Assembly: GCF_026239735.1 (NCBI RefSeq)
Contig: NZ_JAPIVT010000003.1
Location: forward strand, 124,001-188,000
Source: Pedobacter sp. MC2016-05
GTDB lineage: Bacteria > Bacteroidota > Bacteroidia > Sphingobacteriales > Sphingobacteriaceae
Length of the DNA: 64,000 bases
Reading direction: 5' to 3'
Every line of letters starts with the position of its first letter. Position 1 is the stretch's first letter. The position numbers were made by a program, and so were the translations under genes. The notes under the pieces were generated by a model. The model did no database searches, was not told where the DNA came from, and saw nothing but the letters and a program-made list of their open reading frames with translations. Positions 37,038-46,491 of this stretch are shown piece by piece.

Positions 37038-37928
37038 CTAAATGATCACTTCGTAGTTTACTTTTTCCAGTACAAGGTTTCTATAAGCTCTTTGTATAGT
37101 ATAACCGATAGATTCTCTCCAGAGAGTGCGGAAAACGATATCGTCAATAGAGGCAATACCTGCAATTTCGGTAGCAGTCCCACATAGGAAGGCACTATCT
37201 GCATTTTTCAAATCTTCAACGGTTAATTTTTTCTCGATGCATTCGATATCTAACACGCTACAAAGTTCTTTAACCGTTGCCCGGGTAATGCCTGGTAAAA
37301 TATTACCCAACGATGGAGTGTATAATTTTCCATCTTTCTCTAGGAAAATGTTCGCACCAGAAGATTCTGCAACAAATCCATGCATATCTAAAAGTAGCGC
37401 ATCGTCATAGCCCTTAATGTTGGCCGCAGTAGTTGCCAAAATGGAGTTTACATAGTTTCCACTTAACTTAGCCTCCATCGGAGTCGATTTCGGGTTTGGT
37501 CTTTCGTAATCGGAGACGGTGAGCTTTAAAAGTTTATTTCCTGAATAAGCTTCCCAATCCCAGGCGCAGATCAGTATCGAAACACCACTTGGTCCATTCA
37601 ATTTCATGTTTGGATGGCAAAAAACCAACGGCCGGATATAGGCATCCTTTAACTTATTTAAAGTAAGAAGCTTGTAGGTTTCTTTAATTAATTCTTGTTT
37701 ATCCCATGGGAAGGGAATATTGGCCAACTGGCAAGAGCGCTCTAAACGGTCAAAATGGGCAGCGGCTTTGAAAATCCGATTTCCATTGTGTGTTTTATAT
37801 GCTCTGATACCTTCAAACGCGGCATAACCGTAGTGTAACGACTGGCCATAAAGGTCGGTGCCACTATCTACAGCTTTTTCGAACCTTCCATCAAGATAAA
37901 TAATCGTATTAGAATTGTAGTACTTCAT
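37038..37928 (-). CDS. ilvE: Branched-chain amino acid aminotransferase
   Basis: A 296-residue fold-type IV PLP aminotransferase for the last step of Leu/Ile/Val synthesis. Motifs are SLHYGYAAFEGIRAYKTHNG, RPLVFCHPNMKLNGP, SGNYVNSILATTAANIKGYD with the PLP lysine in AKLSGNYVN, LLDMHGFVAESSGANIF and FLCGTATEIAGIASID. It is the first structural gene of the cluster, 20 bases downstream of the end of a terminator hairpin and preceded by a short leader ORF rich in Ile and Leu. Confidence 0.96.
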   Translation of the reverse strand: MKYYNSNTIIYLDGRFEKAVDSGTDLYGQSLHYGYAAFEGIRAYKTHNGNRIFKAAAHFDRLERSCQLANIPFPWDKQELIKETYKLLTLNKLKDAYIRPLVFCHPNMKLNGPSGVSILICAWDWEAYSGNKLLKLTVSDYERPNPKSTPMEAKLSGNYVNSILATTAANIKGYDDALLLDMHGFVAESSGANIFLEKDGKLYTPSLGNILPGITRATVKELCSVLDIECIEKKLTVEDLKNADSAFLCGTATEIAGIASIDDIVFRTLWRESIGYTIQRAYRNLVLEKVNYEVII

Positions 37929-37948
37929 AATACTGCGTTTTGTTATTT

Positions 37949-37981
37949 AAAAAAAGCGTCCTGTTTGTATCAGGACGCTTT
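37949..37981 (-). terminator. Rho-independent terminator/attenuator before ilvE
   Basis: On the minus strand AAGCGTCCTG (37980-37971) pairs perfectly with CAGGACGCTT (37963-37954) over a 7-base loop, followed by a run of T at about 37955-37949. It lies 27 bases after the leader-peptide stop and 20 bases before the ilvE ATG. A terminator placed there, inside the probable leader transcript, is expected of an attenuator rather than of an operon end. Confidence 0.9.
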
Positions 37982-38007
37982 AGGTATATTTAGTTTTTTA
38001 AATCTAT

Positions 38008-38136
38008 TTAAAAGCTGCCCGTCTTCTTTCCTAAAATTAGGAGTAGGAGGTTTAGAATAATGATAAATAACAACACAATATTTCCGCCCGCATTTGCGGT
38101 GCTGATTTTGAAAAGCTTGCTGTTTTGAATTGTCAT
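38008..38136 (-). CDS. Candidate ilv-operon leader peptide (I/L/V run)
   Basis: A 42-codon ORF starting with ATG at 38136 (MTIQNSKLFKISTANAGGN) continues with IVLLFIIILNLLLLIL, in which 14 of 16 residues are Ile, Leu or Val. It ends GKKTGSF just before the terminator at 37949-37981 and ilvE. Leucines 28 and 30-33 use CTA/CTC codons, which look uncommon in the neighbouring genes. Just before its stop, CGGGCAGCTT (38021-38012) can pair with 8 of 10 bases of the terminator's 5' arm, a plausible antiterminator that a ribosome at the stop codon would mask. A small membrane protein is the alternative, since the run could form a helix. A longer frame to 38190 is less likely to be transcribed. Confidence 0.75.
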   Translation of the reverse strand: MTIQNSKLFKISTANAGGNIVLLFIIILNLLLLILGKKTGSF

Positions 38137-38159
38137 TATTTTCTGATGCTTTATAAATA

Positions 38160-38191
38160 CCAATTTAGTTTTTGGTTCATTAATATGCAAG
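38160..38191 (-). promoter_or_regulatory. Candidate promoter of the ilv leader
   Basis: On the minus strand CTTG (38191-38188) is followed after 20 bases by TAAATTGG (38167-38160), close to the Bacteroidota TTTG/TAnnTTTG arrangement. Transcription would start near 38153, about 17 bases before the leader ATG at 38136 and downstream of the longer alternative start at 38190. The match is imperfect. Confidence 0.4.
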
Positions 38192-38420
38192 AGAAATCAG
38201 AAAAAAGTTAAATAAGAATAATATTTTTAAATTTTATGTTTGAACAGAATGTTATTCGTTATCGAAGTGGAATTAGTGATTTAATGCCGTTGGTGGTATA
38301 CCGAATATCAAAACGGTATACGGTATGTTTGTTATGCTTGCATTGTAAAATTTACTATTTTCTTCCTAAATGTGACTTATGGTTGGAAAAATGTTCAAAT
38401 TCTAAGAGTTAACTATAACA
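38192..38420. other. Spacer upstream of the ilv leader
   Basis: An A/T-rich spacer between the ilv leader promoter region and the atpC terminator. I see no gene; aaaacggtataccgtatgttt (about 38312) is a weak palindrome that could be an operator but cannot be assigned. Confidence 0.4.
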
Positions 38421-38454
38421 AAAAAGCCTTCCCGAAATTAATCGGAAAGGCTTT
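38421..38454 (-). terminator. Terminator after atpC
   Basis: On the minus strand AAAGCCTTTCCGA and TCGGGAAGGCTTT (38453-38442 and 38434-38423) form a strong hairpin followed by six T. It lies 40 bases after the atpC stop and separates the atpDC unit from the ilv leader. Confidence 0.9.
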
Positions 38455-38493
38455 CTCTAATGATGCTAAAATAAATTCAGCACTAATTTTTAT

Positions 38494-38739
38494 CTAAGCA
38501 ATACCTTCAGCCAAAACAACAATTTTGTTGTGGATGGCTTCAACAACACCGCCTTTGATGAAAAAACGTTGCTCATCGGCTTTGCCAGCTTTGATAATAA
38601 CTTCTCCATCTTCTAAAGTTGAGATGATTGCCGCATGGTCTTTCAAAATCTGAAAAGAACCTAAAGTACCCGGAACGGTAACTGCTGTTACCTCACCTTC
38701 GAAAACTTTTTTATCTGGAGTTAATATTTCTAAATTCAT
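38494..38739 (-). CDS. atpC: F-type ATP synthase epsilon subunit, short
   Basis: An 81-residue F1 epsilon subunit. MNLEILTPDKKVFEGEVTAV, PGTLGSFQILKDHAAIISTL and FFIKGGVVEAIHNKIVVLAE cover the whole N-terminal beta sandwich. The C-terminal helical hairpin of the E. coli epsilon (about 139 residues), which inhibits ATP hydrolysis, is absent. Short epsilon subunits are usual in this phylum. It follows atpD after 115 bases containing an imperfect inverted repeat; the other ATP synthase genes are not in the window. Confidence 0.93.
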   Translation of the reverse strand: MNLEILTPDKKVFEGEVTAVTVPGTLGSFQILKDHAAIISTLEDGEVIIKAGKADEQRFFIKGGVVEAIHNKIVVLAEGIA

Positions 38740-38742
38740 TTC

Positions 38743-38852
38743 TTTAGTAGTTAGTATTTAGTAACTAGTAATTAAACTAGTTCGCTAAATAAATTATTGA
38801 GGTAGTACTTAGGCTAGAGACCGTATCTTTATACTAAGTACTAACTACTATA
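38743..38852. repeat. Imperfect inverted repeat in the atpD-atpC spacer
   Basis: TTTAGTAGTTAGTATTTAGT (38743-38762) opposes TACTAAGTACTAACTACTAT (38832-38851) with about two mismatches. A run of TAGTAA/TAGTT words makes the segment low in complexity. It lies within the atpDC transcript. Confidence 0.7.
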
Positions 38853-38854
38853 TA

Positions 38855-40456
<1,602 letters not shown>

Positions 40457-40518
40457 TATATATTACAAATTTTTCTTAGGCGATTTTAATGGGTAGTTTA
40501 GCGGTATAAAATCAATCG

Positions 40519-41427
40519 ATGAAAACAATTTTAACTACCGGCAGCAACGGACTCTTAGGTCAGAAATTAACAGAAAAAATTTTGGCAGAGGGTAGGGTAA
40601 AGTTGGTGGCCACATCAAAAGGTATAAACCGTTATCCAGTTAAAGCCGGCTATGGATATGCAGAAATGGATATTCTCAATCTGCAACAGGTCAGAGAAGT
40701 TATAGATAAATATCAACCAGACGCCATCATTCATACTGCAGCAATGACCAATGTAGATACCGCTGAAGCGGATAAAGGGATGTGTTATCAATTAAATGTA
40801 GTAGCGGTTCAAAATCTTTTATCGCTATGCGAAGAAAAAAATATCCAATTGATTCATTTAAGTACAGATTTTGTTTTTGACGGGGAAGAAGGACCATATA
40901 AAGAAGATGATCCGGTTAACCCCGTGAGTTATTATGGCGAATCGAAAGTTTGGGCTGAAGAAATAATTAAGAAATCGACAGCAGATTGGGTAGTTATGAG
41001 AACGATTTTGGTTTATGGCATTACCAACGATATGAGCAGAAGTAATATTGTCTTGTGGGCAAAAGGGGCTTTGGAGAAAGGTTTGCCAATAAAAGTTGTA
41101 AATGATCAATGGCGAATGCCAACATTAGCTGAAGATTTGGCCGAAGCTTGTTTGTTAGCCGTTGAAAAAAATGCAAAGGGAATATATCATGTATCTGGCA
41201 AAGATTACATGAGCATTGCAGATTTAGTGCGAAAAGTTGCCGATTATTGGGCATTGGATCAATCGATTATTTCAGAGGTAAGTTCTGTCGGTTTAAACCA
41301 AACGGCGAGGAGACCGATGAAAACCGGTTTTGTATTAGATAAAGCGATAAACGATTTGGATTACCGGCCGCATAGTTTTGAGGAAGGTTTGAAGATCGTG
41401 GTTGAGCAGATGACAAGTAGGAAATAG
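40519..41427 (+). CDS. dTDP-4-dehydrorhamnose reductase-like SDR
   Basis: A 302-residue extended SDR of the RmlD type. The NAD(P) motif is TTGSNGLLGQKLTEKI, then PDAIIHTAAMTNVDTAEADK, the serine in LSTDFVFDGEEGPYKEDD and the catalytic SYYGESKVWAEEIIKK (YxxxK). These are the signatures of RfbD/RmlD sugar-nucleotide reductases and of the MAT2B-like branch. No rhamnose genes are adjacent, so the substrate remains open. It is divergent from atpD. Confidence 0.85.
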   Translation: MKTILTTGSNGLLGQKLTEKILAEGRVKLVATSKGINRYPVKAGYGYAEMDILNLQQVREVIDKYQPDAIIHTAAMTNVDTAEADKGMCYQLNVVAVQNLLSLCEEKNIQLIHLSTDFVFDGEEGPYKEDDPVNPVSYYGESKVWAEEIIKKSTADWVVMRTILVYGITNDMSRSNIVLWAKGALEKGLPIKVVNDQWRMPTLAEDLAEACLLAVEKNAKGIYHVSGKDYMSIADLVRKVADYWALDQSIISEVSSVGLNQTARRPMKTGFVLDKAINDLDYRPHSFEEGLKIVVEQMTSRK

Positions 41428-41567
41428 GAAATGGAAAACGGGGAAATGAAATTAGGAAATAGACAAATCCGTAAGCTCTTTCTTTTCGAACTTTGTACCG
41501 CAATTTATCAGTTAGCCAATTTATTCCAGCAATTCAAACAGTTAAACAATTAAACAATAATAAATAT

Positions 41568-42032
41568 ATGTCATTACACGTAGGCGATCAGGCCCCAGAT
41601 TTTAAATTATACAGCTCAGATTTAGCAGAAGTTTCTTTATCTGCATTCAAAGGAAAAAAAGTAATCATACACTTCTTCCCGATGGCTTTTACGGGTACGT
41701 GTACCGAACAACTTTGTACAATGAGAGACAATTTCAGCTTTTACGAAGGTATCGATGCCCAAGTATTAGGAATTTCTGTAGATTCTCCGTTTTCTTTGGC
41801 CAAATTCAAGGAAGTTCAAAATTATCAGTTCCCGTTATTATCTGACTTTAATAAGGAAGTATCTGAATCGTTTGGCGCTATCTACCCAGAATTTGTGTTC
41901 GGTTTAAAGGGCGTTTCTAAAAGAGCAGCTTTTGTAATAGATGAGGAAGGAAAAATAGTTTACGCTGAAGTTTTAGAAGATGCAAAAGATTTGCCTGATT
42001 TTAAGGCAATTGATGATGCTTTGAAAGCTTAA
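41568..42032 (+). CDS. Peroxiredoxin (AhpE/BCP-like)
   Basis: A 154-residue thiol peroxidase. The peroxidatic cysteine is in FPMAFTGTCTEQLCTMRDNF, with a second cysteine four residues later. Other features are LHVGDQAPDFKLYSSD and AAFVIDEEGKIVYAEV. The start at 41568 was chosen because the upstream frame is spacer sequence. A GAACTTTG near 41488, one mismatch from TAnnTTTG, may belong to its promoter. The exact peroxiredoxin class is uncertain. Confidence 0.88.
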   Translation: MSLHVGDQAPDFKLYSSDLAEVSLSAFKGKKVIIHFFPMAFTGTCTEQLCTMRDNFSFYEGIDAQVLGISVDSPFSLAKFKEVQNYQFPLLSDFNKEVSESFGAIYPEFVFGLKGVSKRAAFVIDEEGKIVYAEVLEDAKDLPDFKAIDDALKA

Positions 42033-42077
42033 TATTATGTAACGCTAAGTTTATTTGAGATTTTTTTTCAAAATTAT

Positions 42078-42107
42078 TTTGAATTTAAATCTCAAATCTT
42101 ACCTTTG
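42078..42107 (+). promoter_or_regulatory. Promoter of the tRNA-Arg gene
   Basis: TTTG (42078-42081), an 18-base spacer and TACCTTTG (42100-42107) match both Bacteroidota promoter elements exactly. The predicted start lies near 42113, 17 bases before the mature tRNA. Confidence 0.8.
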
Positions 42108-42129
42108 CAGTCCGTTAACAAACGAAAAT

Positions 42130-42203
42130 GCATTTGTAGCTCAATTGGATAGAGCATCTCACTACGGATGAGAAGGTTTGGGGTTCGAATCCCTACAAGT
42201 GCA
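42130..42203 (+). tRNA. tRNA-Arg (anticodon ACG)
   Basis: The cloverleaf folds with acceptor GCATTTG/CAAGTGC, D-arm TAGCTCAATTGGATAGAGCA, anticodon stem TCTCA/TGAGA with loop CTACGGA (anticodon ACG) and T-arm GGGGTTCGAATCCCT. The discriminator base is A at 42203, and CCA is not encoded. It would decode CGU, CGC and CGA after A34 deamination. Promoter and terminator flank it closely, so it is a single-gene unit. Confidence 0.97.
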
Positions 42204-42206
42204 CTT

Positions 42207-42240
42207 AAAGAGGATCTCGAAATGAGATCCTCTTTTTTTA
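42207..42240 (+). terminator. Terminator of the tRNA-Arg transcript
   Basis: AAAGAGGATCTC pairs with GAGATCCTCTTT around GAAAT, followed by a T-run, starting four bases after the tRNA 3' end. Confidence 0.93.
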
Positions 42241-42417
42241 TGTTCAATTTTTTATTAAGAACCAGTCTTGTTTTGAGAATTGCATAAAATTCTGCTAGAA
42301 ATTCTGCAAAGATTCCCTAAATCATAAGATTCTTTGCAAAATAATTTAGATAGGTTTCAAATTGCCTCGTTTTTCAAATAAATTCTTAATTATAAAACTC
42401 ATCCAAATTAATAATTA

Positions 42418-42425
42418 TATATTTG
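42418..42425 (+). promoter_or_regulatory. Candidate -7 element for adk
   Basis: TATATTTG matches TAnnTTTG exactly about 95 bases before the adk ATG. No clear -33 box. The 280-base spacer before adk holds no gene that I can see. Confidence 0.5.
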
Positions 42426-42519
42426 CAGCCTTGAAAGGCAGCGCTTTGTGCGATTTTCATGATTAGTTGATGTCTTGTTGTCAAGACTGTTTATTTTAAA
42501 GACAACCTAAACCACGTTA

Positions 42520-43089
42520 ATGCTTAATTTAGTTCTCTTTGGCCCTCCAGGGGCGGGTAAAGGCACCCAATCTGAAAAGCTGATTGCAAAATATCAGTTG
42601 GTACATGTTTCAACAGGCGATCTTTTTAGAGCACACGTTAAAGGTGAAACAGAATTAGGAAGAAAAGTTAGTCAATTATTAGCAGATGGAGAGTTAGTTC
42701 CTGATGCAATTACAATTGCCATGCTTGAAGAAGAAGTAGACAAAAATCCTGATGCAAAAGGTTTCGTGTTTGATGGTTTTCCTCGTACCGTTCCTCAAGC
42801 AATAGAACTCGATTTGTTTTTAGAACGTAAAGGAAGCAAGATTGCTGGAGTTATTGCTTTAGATGTTGATCAGGCGGAACTTACCAAACGCATAGCTGAA
42901 CGTCATAAAACAAGTGGCCGACCGGATGATGACGCGGAAAAGTTAAAAAAGCGGATCTCAGAATACTTTGAAAAAACAATCCATGTTTTGCCTTATTATG
43001 AAGAGCAAGGAAAGTTGAAAAAAGTAAACGGCATTGGAGAAATTGGAAATGTATACAATGATCTCTGTGCAGTAATTGATCAATTTTAA
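42520..43089 (+). CDS. adk: Adenylate kinase, short form
   Basis: A 189-residue kinase interconverting ATP + AMP and 2 ADP. The P-loop is LFGPPGAGKGTQSEKLI, the AMP-binding segment STGDLFRAHVKGETELG, then VFDGFPRTVPQAIELD and the lid RHKTSGRPDDDAEKLKKRI. It has the short lid without a zinc-binding insert. It is followed by a strong terminator and then by obg. Confidence 0.96.
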   Translation: MLNLVLFGPPGAGKGTQSEKLIAKYQLVHVSTGDLFRAHVKGETELGRKVSQLLADGELVPDAITIAMLEEEVDKNPDAKGFVFDGFPRTVPQAIELDLFLERKGSKIAGVIALDVDQAELTKRIAERHKTSGRPDDDAEKLKKRISEYFEKTIHVLPYYEEQGKLKKVNGIGEIGNVYNDLCAVIDQF

Positions 43090-43109
43090 AGGATAAAAAT
43101 ATAAATTTT

Positions 43110-43157
43110 AACATCCGCAAAAATAACAGTTGTTGTTTTTTGCGGATGTTTGTTTTT
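43110..43157 (+). terminator. Terminator after adk
   Basis: AACATCCGCAAAAA pairs with TTTTTGCGGATGTT across a loop of about a dozen bases, followed by TGTTTTTT. It starts 20 bases after the adk stop. Confidence 0.9.
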
Positions 43158-43257
43158 TAGCGATTTTTGTAAATCAGATTCGTTAATACAAAAAAATACA
43201 ACAAGAGTTCATCGATTTTTTTAATCTAAAATCGTCAATCTAAAATCTAAAATCAAT

Positions 43258-44253
43258 ATGTCACAGGGTTCGAATTTCGTAGATTATGTAAAAATTTGCT
43301 GCCGTTCTGGTAAAGGAGGAGCTGGTTCAGCACATTTACATCGTGATATTTTGACTTCTATGGGCGGGCCTGATGGAGGTGATGGTGGTCGTGGCGGCCA
43401 CATCATTGTGAAAGGCAGCGTTCATATCTGGACATTATTACACCTCAAATATCGTAAGCATATCATTGCCCAGGATGGTGGTGCAGGCGGAAGTTCACAC
43501 AAATTCGGCAAGCAAGGCCAAGATGAAATCCTGGAAGTTCCTTTGGGAACAATTGCTAAAGATGCTGAAACCGGAGAGGTTCTTTTTGAAATTACTAAGG
43601 ATGGTGAAACTAAAATTTTAACTGCTGGCGGTCGTGGCGGTTTAGGAAATGCACATTTCAAAAACGCAGTTCAGCAAACCCCACGTTTTGCACAACCAGG
43701 TGAGCCGGGAAAAGAGGTTTGGAATATCCTTGAACTGAAAGTTTTAGCAGATGTAGGATTAGTTGGGTTTCCAAACGCTGGAAAATCTACCTTGTTATCC
43801 GTGGTTTCGGCTGCTAAACCAGAAATTGCAGATTATCCGTTTACCACAATTGTTCCTAATTTGGGTATTGTAAGTTACCGCGGAGGCAAATCTTTCGTCA
43901 TGGCCGATATTCCGGGAATTATCGAAGGCGCTTCAAAAGGTAAAGGTTTAGGCTACCGTTTCTTACGTCACATTGAACGTAATTCGGTGTTGTTATTTAT
44001 GATTCCTGCAGATACCAGCAGAACCATCAAAGAAGAATATGAGATTTTAAAAAGTGAGCTTCAATCTTATAATCCTGAACTTATGCAAAAACCGCATGTT
44101 TTGGCCATAACGAAATCCGATATGTTGGATGAAGAACTGATGGCAGAAATGAAACAGGATTTGCCAGATATACCGTCGATTTTTATCTCTTCAGTGGCAC
44201 AAAAAAACTTATTGGAGCTAAAAGATATGCTTGTAAAAGCGATTGAAAGCTAA
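43258..44253 (+). CDS. obgE: GTPase Obg/CgtA
   Basis: A 331-residue ribosome-associated GTPase. The glycine-rich Obg domain (about residues 8-165) includes [16 protein letters not shown] and [16 protein letters not shown]. The G domain follows: G1 [15 protein letters not shown]3 [15 protein letters not shown]4 ITKSD. The C-terminal OCT domain found in some Obg proteins is absent, as is common. The start ATG at 43258 is preceded by a short AATCTAAAATC-type repeat. A 7-base tandem repeat begins one base after its stop. Confidence 0.96.
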   Translation: MSQGSNFVDYVKICCRSGKGGAGSAHLHRDILTSMGGPDGGDGGRGGHIIVKGSVHIWTLLHLKYRKHIIAQDGGAGGSSHKFGKQGQDEILEVPLGTIAKDAETGEVLFEITKDGETKILTAGGRGGLGNAHFKNAVQQTPRFAQPGEPGKEVWNILELKVLADVGLVGFPNAGKSTLLSVVSAAKPEIADYPFTTIVPNLGIVSYRGGKSFVMADIPGIIEGASKGKGLGYRFLRHIERNSVLLFMIPADTSRTIKEEYEILKSELQSYNPELMQKPHVLAITKSDMLDEELMAEMKQDLPDIPSIFISSVAQKNLLELKDMLVKAIES

Positions 44254-44310
<57 letters not shown>

Positions 44311-44424
44311 GAATTTGGGGCATACAAGTTACATTGTTTAGTTCGCAACCTGTCCATTTAAATTATTTTTTGGGTACTTCAGTATTTTAAAACGATAAGT
44401 TTCAATATCATATTAATATCAAGC

Positions 44425-45168
44425 CTAAATTCTAAGCCGGTCTACTAAACATCCAACCCATTCTTTCAAACTGAATTGCCAGTAGCTTAGCGCATCTGCG
44501 TTGGGCATGTAATAGTCTGATATATCATATTTTTCCTTACCGATGTAATCTGTTGGGTAATAAGCCAATTGCTTATCGAAAGCTTTATCAAAAATCATTT
44601 TTGAACGCGGAAGATGCCATGCACTGGTGATTACCAAAACGGTTGCGTCCCGTTTATTTTTGTTGATCAGTTCTACACTATATTTTGCATTTTCAATCGT
44701 ATTCTTGCTTCTATTCTCTATTAAAACGCATGAGTCTGGTATCCCAATTTGCTTTAAATATTTCGCTACATAATCGGCTTCAATAGATTCTTTGCCAATC
44801 AGTTTTCCGGAACCACCACTAATCAGGATTTTTTTGATTACACCCGTTTTAAATAAATAAATAGTTTGAATAAGCCGATCTCCACGCTCATTTGCGGCAA
44901 GCTTTCCACGTTGGGTAGATTTAGAGAAACCACCTAGTAGTATTCCGATATCATACTTTTGATATTTAGGATAAGTGGGTTCATAAATATTGTATATTTT
45001 TCCGATTAAAAAACTGTTCGAAAAAACAACGAGCAGTGAGGCCGCCAGTATAAAAAGTATCGTCCTCCGCCGCTCTTTTCGCGTAAAAATTGCAAATAAT
45101 AATACTGCGAAAACCCAAATGATGGGTTGCAGAAGAAAAAGTAATAATTTTGAAAAAATAAAAATCAT
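44425..45168 (-). CDS. YdcF/ElyC-family (DUF218) membrane protein
   Basis: A 247-residue protein with two N-terminal hydrophobic segments (FSKLLLFLLQPIIWVFAVLL and TILFILAASLLVVFSN), then a DUF218 domain: DIGILLGGFSKSTQRGKLAA, KKILISGGSGKLIGKESIEA, NTIENAKYSVELI and VITSAWHLPRSKMIFDKAF. ElyC/SanA/YdcF proteins affect envelope polysaccharide or peptidoglycan assembly, possibly at the undecaprenyl-phosphate step. The exact role is unknown. Confidence 0.87.
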   Translation of the reverse strand: MIFIFSKLLLFLLQPIIWVFAVLLFAIFTRKERRRTILFILAASLLVVFSNSFLIGKIYNIYEPTYPKYQKYDIGILLGGFSKSTQRGKLAANERGDRLIQTIYLFKTGVIKKILISGGSGKLIGKESIEADYVAKYLKQIGIPDSCVLIENRSKNTIENAKYSVELINKNKRDATVLVITSAWHLPRSKMIFDKAFDKQLAYYPTDYIGKEKYDISDYYMPNADALSYWQFSLKEWVGCLVDRLRI

Positions 45169-45215
45169 AAAGCAAAATAACCTTTCAAAACTAAGGTTAT
45201 TTTGCCAATTGTACG

Positions 45216-45581
45216 TTATCCCTGGCCATCCTGAACTTGCCCATTATCATGAGAATGTTCTAGAATTTCCTTGATATCTGATTTGGGTTTTTTGGTTACC
45301 GTATGTTTATAATGTGGCACTTCATGTTCTACAATATCGTTTTCTATTGCTTCTACACCAAAAACCTTTTCCTTTAACAAGTTATATTTATCCTGAAATC
45401 CGTAGCGTAAATTTTTTGCGCCACTGGCAATTTTACCTCTTGTTCCTGAACCACTATCTGGTGCAAATAAAATACTTACTATTGCCCCTGCAGCTAAGCC
45501 AGCCACCAATGCCAACGCAACCTGAGCGTTATTGGTCGATTTGTGGGCAACATATTTTCCGATTAACTTTCTGTATTTCAT
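45216..45581 (-). CDS. YtxH-domain small membrane protein
   Basis: A 121-residue protein with one transmembrane segment (QVALALVAGLAAGAIVSILF) followed by APDSGSGTRGKIASGAKNLR, the YtxH/gas-vesicle-like signature. An acidic/His-rich C-terminus follows (HEVPHYKHTVTKKPKSDIKE and HDNGQVQDGQG). YtxH proteins are stress-associated with unknown molecular function. It lies upstream of the YdcF-like gene on the same strand (47-base gap). Confidence 0.8.
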   Translation of the reverse strand: MKYRKLIGKYVAHKSTNNAQVALALVAGLAAGAIVSILFAPDSGSGTRGKIASGAKNLRYGFQDKYNLLKEKVFGVEAIENDIVEHEVPHYKHTVTKKPKSDIKEILEHSHDNGQVQDGQG

Positions 45582-46019
45582 AATTATGAGCTTTTAAATT
45601 CAACAAACGCTAAGTTAATAATGTTTCATATTTTTTGTTTTGGAAAGCAATTACACCAGCATTTGGTTTAAATCGATCCTGCTCTCGCTTCTGCTCCGAT
45701 AAAAAATCGGGAGCATTTCGCTAAGATCGGGTTTAAGTGGCAACAGCTGTGCAGCTAGGTAAAAACCTATCGTTTGTTAAATTACATATTAGAGAAAGAG
45801 TAATAAAATTGCAGGAACAGGGTTATTTTTATGGGACCGGCTAGCGTTTATAAACCTAAGGGACAGAGCGAGCACGCAGTGTTAACCTTCGGGGTTAACA
45901 ACGAAGTAAAGCAAATGGCAGGACTACAGACCGCCAGAAGTTGATTACCCTTCATTTTCTAATAATTATAGCGCTATGTTTAAAATAAAACGTAATATTT
46001 GAAATCAAATACATTTTAA
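45582..46019. other. Spacer of 438 bases with hairpins
   Basis: No gene is visible. Two hairpins stand out: GCTCCGAT/ATCGGGAGC near 45695-45716 and GTTAACC-TTCG-GGGTTAAC at 45881-45899. The second stem has a UUCG-like loop. No promoter or T-run is tied to it, so I do not call an ncRNA. Confidence 0.5.
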
Positions 46020-46400
46020 ATGGTAAAAGCCACAATAAACAAAGCTCATTATGCCTGTTCGGTAACAAACGGATCTCACGAAGTGATTGTAGATGAGCCG
46101 ATAGAACTAGGCGGAACACACAAAGGATTTGCTCCTAAAGATTTGCTAATGGCGTCGCTTGCTTCTTGCGTGGCCATTACTTTGCGCATGTATGTAGATA
46201 GAAAGGGTTGGGCTGTAGATAAAATTGAGGTTGAAGTTAATATGGGCATTGAAAATGCAGAAGATGTTTTTCTGGAGGAAATAACGTGTACTGGCAATTT
46301 ATCGGAAGATCAGAAACAAAGGCTTGAAGTTATTGCTTCCAAGTGCCCGGTAAGCAAAATATTGACTGTTGGGCATGAGGTACGCTCAAAAGTGCTTTAA
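46020..46400 (+). CDS. OsmC-family protein
   Basis: A 126-residue OsmC/Ohr-type protein. The N-terminal strands precede FAPKDLLMASLASCVAITLR with the first catalytic cysteine; the second lies in VIASKCPVSKILTVGHEV. Both redox cysteines are present, so peroxide or organic-hydroperoxide reduction is plausible. It is shorter than E. coli OsmC (143) and closer to YhfA. It is followed by the DUF2130 gene after 91 bases. Confidence 0.9.
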   Translation: MVKATINKAHYACSVTNGSHEVIVDEPIELGGTHKGFAPKDLLMASLASCVAITLRMYVDRKGWAVDKIEVEVNMGIENAEDVFLEEITCTGNLSEDQKQRLEVIASKCPVSKILTVGHEVRSKVL

Positions 46401-46446
46401 CGGTAACGGTGCAAAACTCGTTTCCCACAATGCTAAAAAGTCTTAA

Positions 46447-46454
46447 TATCTTTG
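46447..46454 (+). promoter_or_regulatory. Candidate -7 element for the DUF2130 gene
   Basis: TATCTTTG matches TAnnTTTG exactly, 37 bases before the ATG. TTTC at 46421 may be a poor -33 box at a slightly long distance. Confidence 0.5.
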
Positions 46455-46491
46455 TAGCACTTCAGTTTTTTCTGAAGTAAAAAAATTATAT

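Noticed and set aside
38137..38190. Extension of the ilv leader ORF to the ATG at 38190
   Set aside because: The candidate promoter lies at 38160-38191, so this start would be upstream of the transcript, and the added residues carry no I/L/V enrichment.
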